NCBI RefSeq assembly: GCF_019800885.1
Contig: NZ_JAHVKE010000001.1
Coordinates: forward strand, 62,001 to 126,000
Source: Maritalea mobilis
GTDB taxonomy: Bacteria > Pseudomonadota > Alphaproteobacteria > Rhodobacterales > Rhodobacteraceae
DNA: 64,000 bases
Reading direction: 5' to 3'
Below the pieces are notes generated by a model. The model saw nothing but the letters and a program-made list of their open reading frames with translations, had not been told where the DNA came from and searched no databases. Positions 45,964-54,315 of the stretch are shown here, piece after piece. The stretch's first letter is position 1. Each line of letters starts with the position of its first letter. A program made the translations under genes and the position numbers.

Positions 45964-45982
45964 GCGGCCTGTGGCCGCTTTT
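45964..45982 (+). terminator. terminator after mltG
   Basis: GCGGCC-TGT-GGCCGC followed by TTTT. A larger GC-rich inverted repeat (about 45927-45962, GCGCGCGCGGGG...CCCCCGCCCGCGCGCG) precedes it. Confidence 0.75.
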
Positions 45983-45983
45983 C

Positions 45984-46005
45984 GAGTTTTCTTGCCAAGA
46001 TGAAG
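45984..46005 (+). repeat. flank motif, left copy
   Basis: The 22-nt motif begins GAGTTTT and ends GCCAAGATGAAG; a copy with 19 of 22 matches lies at 61371-61392, on the far side of the GTA. From memory, similar GGCCAAGATGAAG sequences are scattered widely in Rhodobacteraceae genomes, so this may be a dispersed 3'-UTR repeat. Confidence 0.6.
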
Positions 46006-46014
46006 CAGGGGCCG

Positions 46015-46052
46015 GGTTAACAAGTCGTTACCGTGCGGTGCGTGTGTTAACC
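46015..46052 (+). promoter_or_regulatory. candidate CtrA box / GTA promoter region
   Basis: TTAA (46017-46020), seven bases, TTAC (46028-46031): a near-consensus CtrA site (TTAA-N7-TTAA). A second TTAA at 46047-46050 makes an inverted repeat GGTTAAC...GTTAACC (46015-46021, 46046-46052). A TTGACC hexamer follows at 46073-46078, without a clear -10. CtrA is needed for GTA expression in Rhodobacter capsulatus and relatives, which fits the position about 180 bp before g1. Confidence 0.5.
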
Positions 46053-46128
46053 ATTTGAAAACACAAAAACTCTTGACCCTGCGCACGGTCCATGGCACCT
46101 CTTTAGGCACGCTGGATGACGTGGGTGA

Positions 46129-46161
46129 ACGGCCCGGGGGAAACCCTTGGGGCCGTTTTTT
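46129..46161 (+). terminator. intrinsic-terminator-like hairpin in the GTA leader
   Basis: ACGGCCC (46129-46135) pairs with GGGCCGT (46150-46156); inside, GGG and CCC pair around GAAA. Six T follow (46156-46161). It lies downstream of the CtrA-like box and 50 bases before the g1 start, so a transcript begun at the upstream promoter must pass it. It may be an attenuator or a read-through control point. Confidence 0.7.
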
Positions 46162-46211
46162 CATGTCCTGTTCGTTCCCGGGAGGCGGTTTCAACCCACG
46201 GGGACATTTCA

Positions 46212-46568
46212 ATGACCGAAAACATTCAACTCGAACTCACCCTGGACCAGGCGGAGAAGGTCGTCGCCTACGCCATGGAGGCGTTCGAAACCACGATCGA
46301 AGCGCTCAGGGACACCGTCCGCGTGCTCAAGAGCATGCCGGAGACCGGGGAAAAGGAAGTCATGAAGGACGTCAAGGCGATGAACAACGCCCTGATGTTC
46401 ACCATGGAGATGCAGGAGAAAGCCCGTGCTGCAGGAAGCAAGAGATTCGGCGCCGACCGAAACGGATGCATGCTCGACCTCGACGGGGCGCGCGCCGAGA
46501 TCGACTTTCGGCTCGCTTGCCTCCGCGACGCAGGAGGCGCAGGCGGCGTTTCTGGACAGCCTGAGTGA
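46212..46568 (+). CDS. GTA small terminase subunit (g1)
   Basis: A 118-aa mostly helical protein (MTENIQLELTLDQAEKVVAY start). The first protein of the Rhodobacter-type GTA cluster is g1, identified as the small terminase, and the position and N-terminal helical repeat (AEKVVAYAMEAFETTIEALRDTVRVLKSM) fit it. It recognises DNA for packaging together with the large subunit; GTA packaging is not sequence-specific. Start ATG 46212 follows GGGGAC. Its last 143 bases overlap the most upstream possible start of g2. Confidence 0.72.
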   Translation: MTENIQLELTLDQAEKVVAYAMEAFETTIEALRDTVRVLKSMPETGEKEVMKDVKAMNNALMFTMEMQEKARAAGSKRFGADRNGCMLDLDGARAEIDFRLACLRDAGGAGGVSGQPE

Positions 46569-47838
46569 CAACGCGCTGGCGGCGCTGCCTTGGCTCTTCG
46601 AGTTCTGGGCGCTGCCGCACCAGCTGGCGCCGGACGGGGACTGGCGCAGCTGGGTTGTCATGGGCGGGCGCGGCGCGGGCAAGACCCGCGCCGGCTCCGA
46701 ATGGGTGCGGTCCATGGTCGAGGGCTCGGGCCCGCGCGACCCGGGCCGCGCCCGCCGCGTGGCGCTGATTGGTGAAACCTACGATCAGGCGCTGGCCGTG
46801 ATGGTGAAAGGGGAGAGCGGGATCCTCGCCTGCTCTCCCCCCGACCGCAAACCGCGCTGGGTGGCGTCCGAACGGATGCTGCTCTGGCCGAACGGGGCCG
46901 AGGCGCGGCTGTTTTCGGCCCACGACCCCGAGGCCCTTCGCGGCCCGCAATTCGACGCCGCCTGGGCCGATGAACTGGCCAAGTGGCCCAACGCGCAGGA
47001 GACTTGGGACATGCTGCAATTCGGCCTTCGCCTCGGCCAGCACCCGCAGGCCGTGGTCACCACCACGCCGCGCAACGTGCCCGCGCTGAAGGACCTGCTG
47101 GCGCGGCCCTCGACGGTGATGACCCACGCGCCGACCGAGGCCAACCGCGCCTTCCTCGCCCCCTCCTTCCTGGAGGAAGTGCAGGCGCGCTATGCCGGCA
47201 CCCGGCTGGGGCGGCAGGAACTGGCGGGCGAGCTTCTGGACGATGTCGAGGGCGCGCTGTGGCAACGGGCGCAGATCGACCGCACACGCACCGGGGTCTA
47301 CCCCGAGGGCATGCGCGTGATCGTCGCCGTCGACCCGCCGGTCACGGGCCACGATGCCTCGGACGCCTGCGGCATCGTCGTGGTCGGGATCGTCGAACAG
47401 GGGCCGGTGCGGGACTGGCGCGCCGTGGTGCTGGAGGACTGCAGCCTGCGCGCCGTCAGCCCGACGGAATGGGCCGAGGCCGCCAGCGCCGCCTATCACC
47501 GCCACGACGCCGCCCGCATGGTGGCCGAGGTGAACCAGGGCGGCGATCTCGTCGAAACGCTGATGCGGCAGGTGGACCCGCTGGTGAATTACCGCGCCGT
47601 GCGTGCCGCCCGTGGCAAGGCCGCCCGCGCCGAGCCCGTCGCCGCGCTCTACGAACAGGGGCGCGTCGCGCATCTGGGCAGCCTGCCCGAGTTGGAAGAC
47701 GAGATGTGCCGCATGACGCTGACCGGCTACCAGGGCGGGCGCAGCCCTGACCGGCTCGATGCGCTCGTCTGGGCGCTGACCGATGGGCTGATCGCGCCCG
47801 CCGCCCGCCAGTTGACCCCCGCGATCCGCGGGCTCTGA
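46426..47838 (+). CDS. GTA large terminase (g2)
   Basis: A DNA-packaging motor, up to 470 aa. Walker A is GGRGAGKTR (residues 80-88), Walker B region QFDAAWADEL, and the C-terminal nuclease domain carries aspartates in VAVDPPVTGHDASDACG and DRLDALVWAL. It pumps host DNA into GTA heads. The start is uncertain: the GTG at 46426 overlaps g1 by 143 bases, and no ATG exists in frame before the ATPase domain; the protein may begin nearer LDSLSDNALAALPWLF, at a CTG or TTG. Confidence 0.9.
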   Translation: MLQEARDSAPTETDACSTSTGRAPRSTFGSLASATQEAQAAFLDSLSDNALAALPWLFEFWALPHQLAPDGDWRSWVVMGGRGAGKTRAGSEWVRSMVEGSGPRDPGRARRVALIGETYDQALAVMVKGESGILACSPPDRKPRWVASERMLLWPNGAEARLFSAHDPEALRGPQFDAAWADELAKWPNAQETWDMLQFGLRLGQHPQAVVTTTPRNVPALKDLLARPSTVMTHAPTEANRAFLAPSFLEEVQARYAGTRLGRQELAGELLDDVEGALWQRAQIDRTRTGVYPEGMRVIVAVDPPVTGHDASDACGIVVVGIVEQGPVRDWRAVVLEDCSLRAVSPTEWAEAASAAYHRHDAARMVAEVNQGGDLVETLMRQVDPLVNYRAVRAARGKAARAEPVAALYEQGRVAHLGSLPELEDEMCRMTLTGYQGGRSPDRLDALVWALTDGLIAPAARQLTPAIRGL

Positions 47839-47928
47839 CCCACATTTGACCCGACGGCGCCCCGGCGCCCGTCACGCGGCACCACCCGGTCGCCGCGCCT
47901 ATTCGCATGGCTTGAGGAGAGTAAGCGC

Positions 47929-49092
47929 ATGGTTTTGGATTTCCTGAGGAAAAACGAACCCCAGACGCCCGAGCGCAAGGCCTCGGCCAGCGCGCGCGTC
48001 GCCGTCTGGGGCAGCGCGGGCCGCGTCGCCTGGTCCCCGCGCGACACGGTTTCGCTGACGAAGAACGGCTTTCTCGGCAACCCGGTCGGCTACCGCGCCG
48101 TCCGCCTGATCGCCGAGGCTGCCGCTGCCCTGCCCATCGTGGCGCAGGACAGCATGCGCCGCTACGACACCCACCCCGCGCTGGGCCTCATCGCGCGGCC
48201 CAATGCGGGCCAGGGCCGGGCCGAGTTGCTCGAGGCCGCCTTCGCCCAACTGATGCTGTCGGGCAACGCCTACATTGAGGCCGTCACGCCCGAACCCGGC
48301 TGGCCGGTCGAGCTGCATGTCCTGCGCTCGGACCGCATGGCGCTGGTCCCCGGCGCCGATGGCTGGCCCATGGCCTATGATTACACCGTCGGCAGCCGCA
48401 AGCACCGCTACGCGCCCGAGGTGATCTGCCATATCAAGGGCTTCCACCCGCAGGACGACCATTACGGTCTCGCCCCGATCCAGGCCGCCGCCACCGCCAT
48501 CGACGTCCACAACGCCGCCGCGCGCTGGTCCAAGGCGCTGCTCGACAACGCTGCCCGCCCCTCGGGCGCCATCGTCTATCGCGGCGTGGATGGGGCCGGG
48601 TCGATGACGCAGGACCAGTTCGACCGCCTGCAGATGGAGTTGGAAAGCCACCACCAGGGCGCGCGCAACGCGGGCCGTCCGATGCTGCTGGAGGGGGGGC
48701 TGGATTGGAAGCCGATGGGGTTCAGCCCCTCGGACATGGAGTTCCAGAAAACGAAAGAGGCCGCCGCCCGCGACATCGCGCTGGCCTTCGGCGTGCCGCC
48801 CATGCTACTCGGCATCCCCGGCGATGCGACCTACGCCAATTACGCCGAGGCCAACCGCGCCTTCTACCGCCTCACGGTGCTGCCCTTGGCGCAGAAGGTG
48901 CTGGCGACGCTGTCCTTCTGGCTTTCGGGGCTGGGGGGCGAGCCGATCGACCTCAAGCCCGACCTCGACCAGGTCCCGGCGCTCTCGGTCGAGCGCGAGG
49001 CGCAATGGCGCCGCGTGGCCGAGGCCGATTTCCTGACGGAGGGAGAGAAACGCCGCATGCTCGGCCTGCCCGAGCGCCCGGAGGAGGCATGA
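47929..49092 (+). CDS. GTA portal protein (g3)
   Basis: A 387-aa HK97-type portal. It reads FLGNPVGYRAVRLIAEAAAALPI near the start, then QLMLSGNAYIEAV, IKGFHPQDDHYGLAPIQAA and GVPPMLLGIPGDATYANYAEAN, all typical. Twelve copies form the DNA entry channel at one head vertex. GAGGAGAG lies just upstream. It overlaps g3.5 by four bases. Confidence 0.92.
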   Translation: MVLDFLRKNEPQTPERKASASARVAVWGSAGRVAWSPRDTVSLTKNGFLGNPVGYRAVRLIAEAAAALPIVAQDSMRRYDTHPALGLIARPNAGQGRAELLEAAFAQLMLSGNAYIEAVTPEPGWPVELHVLRSDRMALVPGADGWPMAYDYTVGSRKHRYAPEVICHIKGFHPQDDHYGLAPIQAAATAIDVHNAAARWSKALLDNAARPSGAIVYRGVDGAGSMTQDQFDRLQMELESHHQGARNAGRPMLLEGGLDWKPMGFSPSDMEFQKTKEAAARDIALAFGVPPMLLGIPGDATYANYAEANRAFYRLTVLPLAQKVLATLSFWLSGLGGEPIDLKPDLDQVPALSVEREAQWRRVAEADFLTEGEKRRMLGLPERPEEA

Positions 49093-49337
49093 GTGGCCGC
49101 GAGGCGACGGGCGGCTCGCGCTATCTCTACGCGCCTTTCGACGCCGCCAACGCCCGGATCGAGGCGAATGAACGGGTTCTGGAAGAACGCTGGCAGGCGC
49201 TGAGCTTTCGCCTTCAGGGCATCGAAACCGCGCTGGAGCGGCTGGAAAAGCGGCTCTGGCTGGCGGTGTTCGGCGTCGTCAGCGTGATCCTCGCCCAGGG
49301 CATCAACCACCTGCTGAACCTCAATGTCGGCGGATAG
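49089..49337 (+). CDS. GTA g3.5, small protein with C-terminal membrane segment
   Basis: An 82-aa protein with a charged helix (ANARIEANERVLEERWQALS) that looks coiled-coil-like, and a hydrophobic C-terminus (LWLAVFGVVSVILAQGI). It matches the position and size of the g3.5 gene between portal and protease in Rhodobacter-type GTAs, whose role is unclear. ATGA overlap with g3. Confidence 0.7.
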   Translation: MSGREATGGSRYLYAPFDAANARIEANERVLEERWQALSFRLQGIETALERLEKRLWLAVFGVVSVILAQGINHLLNLNVGG

Positions 49338-49346
49338 GAGACGGAA

Positions 49347-49907
49347 ATGAATGGACTTTTCGAAACAGGGCTTGAGACCAAGTTCTGCCGCTTCGACGCG
49401 GATCTGACCCTGAAGGACGGCGTGCGGATCGAAGGCTACGCCTCGCTTTTCGGGGCGGCGGACCAGGGCGGCGACGTGGTGGAGCCCGGCGCCTACGCCC
49501 GCAGCCTGAGCGCCGATCGCCGGGTCAAGATGCTCTGGCAGCATGACCCGCGCGAACCCATCGGCATCTGGGACACGGTCGCCGAGGACGCCAAGGGCCT
49601 GTTCGTGACGGGCCGCCTGCTGGATGACGTCGCCCGCGCCCGCGAGGCCGCGGCCCTGATCGAGGCAGGCGCGATTGACGGGCTGAGCATCGGCTATCGC
49701 ACGGTGCGCGCCCACAAGAACGACAAGGGGCAGCGTCTCCTGTCGGAAGTGGAGCTGTGGGAGGTGTCGCTCGTGACCTTCCCCATGCTCCCCGAGGCGC
49801 GGGTTGCCGCGGCCACGGCGCCCGCCGCCAAGGCCAGCGACCTGCGTGACCTGGCGACGGTGTTCGAGGACGCCCGCCGCAAACTGGCGGCGCGTACGGC
49901 CCGCTGA
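49347..49907 (+). CDS. GTA prohead protease (g4)
   Basis: A 186-aa HK97-family prohead protease. The conserved start EGYASLFGAADQGGDVVEPGAY, the catalytic His in MLWQHDPREPIGIW and the Ser in IDGLSIGYRT are visible. It cleaves the capsid N-terminal arm during head maturation. GGAG lies eight bases before the start. Confidence 0.92.
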   Translation: MNGLFETGLETKFCRFDADLTLKDGVRIEGYASLFGAADQGGDVVEPGAYARSLSADRRVKMLWQHDPREPIGIWDTVAEDAKGLFVTGRLLDDVARAREAAALIEAGAIDGLSIGYRTVRAHKNDKGQRLLSEVELWEVSLVTFPMLPEARVAAATAPAAKASDLRDLATVFEDARRKLAARTAR

Positions 49908-49932
49908 TCCCACCGTAAGAGAGGTGTTCGTG

Positions 49933-51102
49933 ATGACCGAGACGGAACCTTCGGCCTCGCTGGCTGAGGTGAAATCGGCGATTGCCGGTTTCATGAATGA
50001 AATCAGCCAGTTTCAAGATGAAATGCAAGTGAAGCTTCAAAAACAGGAAGAGCGGATTTCCATGCTGACCACCAAGACCATGAGCCATGCCCGCCCCGCG
50101 TTGGCCACCGAGATCGACACCGGCGCGCCGCACAAGAAGGCGCTGTCGACCTACCTGCGCTGCGGCGAAGATGACGCGCTGCGCGGCCTCGAGCTTGAGG
50201 GCAAGTCGATGAACACCGCCGTCAATGCCGAGGGCGGCTACCTCGTCGACCCGCAGACGGCCGAAACGATCCAGTCGGTCCTGCGCTCGGCCTCCAGCCT
50301 GCGCGCCATCGCCAATGTCGTGGCCGTCGAGGCCAGCAGCTTCGACGTGCTGATCGACACCACCGAGGCCGGGGCCGGCTGGGCCGACGAGGCCACCGCC
50401 ACGGGCGAGACCGGCACGCCGCAGATCGAGCGCATCTCGATCCCGCTGCACGAGCTTTCGGCGCTTCCCAAGGCCAGCCAGCGCCTGCTGGACGATGCGG
50501 CCTTCGACATCGAGGGCTGGCTCGCCGCCCGCATCGCCGACAAGTTCGCCCGCGCCGAGGCCGACGCCTTCATCAACGGCAACGGCTCGGGCAAGCCCAC
50601 CGGCCTTCTGACCCACCCGATGGTCGCCAATGCCAGCTGGGCCTGGGGCAGCCTTGGCTATGTCGCGACCGGCACGGACGGCGATTTCGACGCCACCAAC
50701 CCCGCGGATGCGATCGTCGATCTGGTCTATGCGCTCGGGGCCCGCTACCGCGCCAATGCGAGCTTCGTGATGAATTCCAAGACCGCAGGCGCCGTGCGCA
50801 AGATGAAGGATGCCGACGGCCGCTTCCTGTGGTCCGACGGCCTCGCGCAGGGCGAACCGGCCCGGCTGATGGGCTACCCGGTGCTGATCGCCGAGGACAT
50901 GCCCGATATCGCGTCCGACGCCACCGCCATCGCCTTCGGTGATTTCGGCGCGGGCTACACCATCGCCGAACGCCCCGACCTGCGCGTGCTGCGCGACCCG
51001 TTCTCGGCCAAGCCGCATGTCCTGTTCTACGCCACCAAGCGTGTCGGCGGCGACGTGACCGACTTTGCCGCGATCAAGCTGATGAAGTTCGGCGCGTCGT
51101 AA
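49933..51102 (+). CDS. GTA major capsid protein (g5)
   Basis: A 389-aa HK97-fold capsid. The first roughly 100 residues form the coiled scaffold arm (FMNEISQFQDEMQVKLQKQE) removed by g4. The mature body begins near AVNAEGGYLVDPQTAETIQS and includes INGNGSGKPTGLLTHP and LMGYPVLIAEDMP. ATG 49933 was chosen after AGAGAGGTG; a GTG three bases upstream is also possible. The 224-bp gap after it is the longest inside the cluster. Confidence 0.95.
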   Translation: MTETEPSASLAEVKSAIAGFMNEISQFQDEMQVKLQKQEERISMLTTKTMSHARPALATEIDTGAPHKKALSTYLRCGEDDALRGLELEGKSMNTAVNAEGGYLVDPQTAETIQSVLRSASSLRAIANVVAVEASSFDVLIDTTEAGAGWADEATATGETGTPQIERISIPLHELSALPKASQRLLDDAAFDIEGWLAARIADKFARAEADAFINGNGSGKPTGLLTHPMVANASWAWGSLGYVATGTDGDFDATNPADAIVDLVYALGARYRANASFVMNSKTAGAVRKMKDADGRFLWSDGLAQGEPARLMGYPVLIAEDMPDIASDATAIAFGDFGAGYTIAERPDLRVLRDPFSAKPHVLFYATKRVGGDVTDFAAIKLMKFGAS

Positions 51103-51326
51103 CCCCTCGGGCTTGCCCCCAAGGTTCCTCGCCCCGCGCCATTTCCGGCCGGGGCGGGGACGGCGGCGACGGGGGGCGATCCAGCTGCGCGTCTCCCCGC
51201 ATGAGCAGCGCACGCCGTCGCCGTCACCCCAAGACGATCCCCGCATCGCGAGGCCAAGTCCCCGCATAACAACACCAATTCCCGGCGCCCCATGGCCCCG
51301 AGCAGGATATCCCGGAGATGATTCCC
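51103..51326 (+). other. non-coding gap between GTA capsid and adaptor genes
   Basis: 224 bp without a gene. A GC-rich imperfect hairpin (CCCCGC 51132-51137 with GCGGGG 51154-51159) lies about 30 bp after the capsid stop. It could reduce transcription of the tail genes relative to the capsid, which is needed in many more copies. Capsid genes often have such a downstream element. Confidence 0.45.
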
Positions 51327-51914
51327 ATGATGATGGTCGAACTGACCACGGTGCAAAGTGGCATCCTACCCATTGCCGCCCTGGCAGATCACCTGCGCCT
51401 TTCACGCGGCTTCACCGATGACGCGGACCAGGATGCGCGGCTGGAAAGCTGCCTGCGCGCGGCGGCCTCGGCCATCGAGGCGCGCACCGGCAAGGCACTG
51501 TTTTCCCGTCGCTTTCTCCTGACCGTGATGCATTGGTCCGAGGACGGGCTGCACCGGCTGCCGATCGCGCCCGTCTCCTCCATCGAGGAGGTGCGGCTGG
51601 TCGGGCGCAACGGGTCCGAGACGGTGGTCGACCCCGCCGCCTATCACCTTGTCGAGGACGCGCACCGCCCGCAACTGACCGCGACGGCCGCGCGCCTGCC
51701 CACGATCTCGCTGGGTGGGTCGGCCGAGATCGAGTTCATGGCCGGTTACGCCGATGACTGGCCGCTTATGCCCGCCGACCTGATGCAGGCGCTGATCCTG
51801 CTGGCGGGCGAGTTCTATGGCCAGAACATCAACACCGACGCGGGCATCCCCTTTGCCGTCTCCGTCCTGATCGAGCCGCATCGCTCGGTCCGGCTGCGGG
51901 GGGCGGGGGCATGA
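51327..51914 (+). CDS. GTA head-tail adaptor (g6)
   Basis: A protein of about 195 aa of the gp6/gp15-like head-completion family (LADHLRLSRGFTDDADQDARLESCLRAAASAIEARTGKALFSR opening helix bundle, split here by conserved residues). It binds below the portal ring. Three ATG codons in a row begin at 51327, nine bases after GGAG; the first is chosen. It overlaps g7 by four bases (ATGA). Confidence 0.85.
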   Translation: MMMVELTTVQSGILPIAALADHLRLSRGFTDDADQDARLESCLRAAASAIEARTGKALFSRRFLLTVMHWSEDGLHRLPIAPVSSIEEVRLVGRNGSETVVDPAAYHLVEDAHRPQLTATAARLPTISLGGSAEIEFMAGYADDWPLMPADLMQALILLAGEFYGQNINTDAGIPFAVSVLIEPHRSVRLRGAGA

Positions 51915-52240
51915 GCGCGCCTGTCCTGTCGCGCCGCCTGACGCTGGAGGCGCCCAACCGGGTGCCCGACGGCGCGGGCGGTTTCACCGAAAGCTGGGCG
52001 GCGCTTGGCAAGCTCTGGGCCGAGGTCGTGCCCCGCGGCGCCGGGCGCGAGGCCGACGCGGCCTCGGAACTGGCGTTGAAGATCACCATTCGCGCAGCCC
52101 CGCCCGGCGCGCCGTCGCGCCCCACGGCAGAGATGCGCTTTCGCGAGGGCGCGCGGATCTTCCGCATCGAGGCGGTGACCGAGGCCGACGCCACGGGCCG
52201 CCACCTTTTGTGTTTCGCCAAGGAGGAGACGGGCGCATGA
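51911..52240 (+). CDS. GTA head-tail stopper (g7)
   Basis: A 109-aa SPP1 gp16-like head-tail joining protein (LSRRLTLEAPNRVPDGAGGF and LWAEVVPRGAGREADAASEL; beta-rich). It plugs the head after packaging. Overlaps by four bases with both g6 and g8, so these genes are translated in series. Confidence 0.85.
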   Translation: MSAPVLSRRLTLEAPNRVPDGAGGFTESWAALGKLWAEVVPRGAGREADAASELALKITIRAAPPGAPSRPTAEMRFREGARIFRIEAVTEADATGRHLLCFAKEETGA

Positions 52241-52641
52241 GCTATGCCGCCAGCGAGGCCCTTCAAACGGCCATTTTCACCGCGCTTTCGGGCGATCCGA
52301 CCGTCGTCGCGCTGTCGAACGGCGCGATCCATGACGCGCTGCCGCCCGGTCCCGTGCCCTCGCTCTACGTGAGCCTCGGGCCCGAACGCGCGCGGGCGCG
52401 GGCCGACAAGACCGGGGCCGGGGCGGTCCACGATCTGCCCGTTTCGGTCATCACCGACGGGGCGGGCTTCGCCACCGCCAAGACGCTTGCCGTGGCGATT
52501 TCCGACGCGCTGGACGGGGCCGCGTTGAGCCTTTCGCGCGGGCATCTCGTCAGCCTCGATTTCCTGCGGGCGCGGGCCCGCCACTCGGGCGAACGGCGCG
52601 AGATCGAGATCTGGTTTCGCGCCAGAATCGACCTCGCGTGA
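52237..52641 (+). CDS. GTA tail terminator (g8)
   Basis: A 134-aa DUF3168 protein (SEALQTAIFTALSGDPTVVAL, GAIHDALPPGPVPSLYVSLG). Members form the ring that caps the tail tube at the head side. Its start overlaps the g7 stop (ATGA). Confidence 0.85.
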   Translation: MSYAASEALQTAIFTALSGDPTVVALSNGAIHDALPPGPVPSLYVSLGPERARARADKTGAGAVHDLPVSVITDGAGFATAKTLAVAISDALDGAALSLSRGHLVSLDFLRARARHSGERREIEIWFRARIDLA

Positions 52642-52687
52642 TGCTTGAAGAACGCATTACAACCCATTTTCAAAATTGGAGAAAGAT

Positions 52688-53101
52688 ATGACTGCTCAAA
52701 GCGGCAAGGATCTGCTGGTCAAGGTCGACATGGACGGCTCGGGCCAGTTCGAGACCATCGCCGGGCTGCGCGCCACGCGGCTCAGCTTCAACGCCGAAAC
52801 GGTGGATGTGACCAGCCTGGAATCCACCGGCGGCTGGCGCGAGTTGCTGTCCGGCGCGGGTGTCCGTACGGCGGCGATCTCGGGCTCGGGCGTGTTTCGC
52901 GACGCGACGACGGACGAACGCGCGCGGGCGATCTTCTGGTCGGGCGAATTGCCCGATTTCCAGGTCGTCATCCCCGATTTCGGCATCATCGAGGGGCCGT
53001 TCCAGATCACCTCGATCGAATATGCCGGGTCGCATGACGGCGAGGCCAGCTACGAGATGGCCATGGCCTCGGCCGGCGCGCTGACCTTCACCGCGATCTG
53101 A
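52688..53101 (+). CDS. GTA tail tube protein (g9)
   Basis: A 137-aa TP901-1-type major tail protein: AQSGKDLLVKVDMDGSGQFE, LRATRLSFNAETVDVTSLES and YEMAMASAGALTFTAI. Stacked hexamers form the GTA tail tube. ATG 52688 has GGAG seven bases upstream. Confidence 0.92.
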   Translation: MTAQSGKDLLVKVDMDGSGQFETIAGLRATRLSFNAETVDVTSLESTGGWRELLSGAGVRTAAISGSGVFRDATTDERARAIFWSGELPDFQVVIPDFGIIEGPFQITSIEYAGSHDGEASYEMAMASAGALTFTAI

Positions 53102-53112
53102 GGCGCGGGACC

Positions 53113-53427
53113 ATGGCCAACCCCCATGCCGGTGAGGTCGCGCTGGTCATCGACGGCCAGCGCCATGTTGCGCGCCTGACCCTCGGCGCGCTGGCCGAGT
53201 TGGAGGACCGTCTTGGCGCGGGCAGCCTGCCGGCGCTGGTCGAACGCTTCGAGGGCGAGGGACCGCGCGCGGGCGATGTCCTTGCGCTGATCTGCGCGGG
53301 GCTGCGCGGCGGCGGCTGGCAGGGCGATCTGCGTGACCTCGCCCATGCCGAGATCGAAGGCGGCGTGATCGAGGCTGCGCGGGTCGCCGCGCGGCTTCTG
53401 GCGCTGGCCTTCCGGGGGGCGGAATGA
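53113..53427 (+). CDS. GTA tail assembly protein (g10)
   Basis: A 104-aa GTA-gp10 family protein (HAGEVALVIDGQRHVARLTLG, ALAELEDRLGAGSLPALVERF). Assumed to be a tail assembly chaperone acting before the tape measure is built in. It overlaps the following gene by four bases. Confidence 0.82.
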   Translation: MANPHAGEVALVIDGQRHVARLTLGALAELEDRLGAGSLPALVERFEGEGPRAGDVLALICAGLRGGGWQGDLRDLAHAEIEGGVIEAARVAARLLALAFRGAE

Positions 53428-53651
53428 GGGCGCGGGCCGGCTTCGACTGGCCCGCCCTGATGCGGGCGGGCATCCAGGGCCTCGGCCTGCGCCCGGCCGA
53501 GTTCTGGGCGCTGACCCCCGCGGAACTGCTTCTGATGCTGGGCGAGGGGACCGGCGCCGCGCCGATGCGCCGCGACACGCTGGACGCGCTGCTGGCGCGC
53601 TTCCCCGACCAGCCAACCGAAAAGGAGAGGGCCGATGGCCGACATGAGTGA
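53424..53651 (+). CDS. GTA tail assembly chaperone (g10.1)
   Basis: A 75-aa protein with FDWPALMRAGIQGLGLRPAEFW and LTPAELLLMLGEG, the signature of the short phage tail assembly chaperone family found between g10 and g11. It overlaps g11 by 17 bases in another frame. Confidence 0.85.
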   Translation: MRARAGFDWPALMRAGIQGLGLRPAEFWALTPAELLLMLGEGTGAAPMRRDTLDALLARFPDQPTEKERADGRHE

Positions 53652-54300
53652 CGACCTCGACGGGTTCGAGGCGCAGATCGCGGAGTTGGAGACGACGCTG
53701 TCCGGCGCGACCTCCATCGCCGCGGCCTTCCAGGCGGAGCTGGAGGGGATGCAGGGCGCGATGCTCTACACCAACCGCGAGGTGCAGAGCATGAGCCGCG
53801 CCATCGGCGGCGGGCTGCGGCGCGCCTTCGACGGGCTGGTGTTCGACGGGATGCGCCTGTCGGACGCGCTGCGCACCGTCGCGACCAGCATGATCGACGC
53901 CGCCTACAACGCCGCGATGCGCCCGGTTCAGACCGCGATCGGCGGGGTGATTTCCAACGGGATCAACGGGTTGATGTCCTCGATCCTGCCCTTCGAGAAA
54001 GGCGGCGCCTTTTCCGGCGGTCGCGTCACGCCCTTTGCGCGCGGCGGCGTGGTCAGCGGGCCGACGCCCTTCGCCATGCGTGGCGGCCTGGGCCTTATGG
54101 GCGAGGCCGGACCCGAGGCGATCATGCCGCTGACGCGCGGCCCGGACGGGCGGCTCGGCGTGCAGGCGGCGGGTGGCGGCGGGGCCGTTTCCGTCACCAT
54201 GAACATCACCACGCCCGATGTGCAGGGCTTCCGCCGCAGCCAGAGCCAGATCGCCGCCGAGATGGGCCGCGCGCTGGCGCGTGGCCAGCGCAATCGCTGA
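53635..54300 (+). CDS. GTA tape measure protein (g11)
   Basis: A 221-aa short tape measure. The start is acidic and helical (DDLDGFEAQIAELETTLSGA). The central part has a hydrophobic stretch (QTAIGGVISNGINGLMSSIL). The C-terminal half carries FEKGGAFSGGRVTPFARGGVVSGPT and GLMGEAGPEAIMPL, found in tape measure ends. Its short length sets the short GTA tail (about 220 aa in Rhodobacter as I recall it). Confidence 0.9.
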   Translation: MADMSDDLDGFEAQIAELETTLSGATSIAAAFQAELEGMQGAMLYTNREVQSMSRAIGGGLRRAFDGLVFDGMRLSDALRTVATSMIDAAYNAAMRPVQTAIGGVISNGINGLMSSILPFEKGGAFSGGRVTPFARGGVVSGPTPFAMRGGLGLMGEAGPEAIMPLTRGPDGRLGVQAAGGGGAVSVTMNITTPDVQGFRRSQSQIAAEMGRALARGQRNR

Positions 54301-54315
54301 GAAAGGCCAGGAAAC

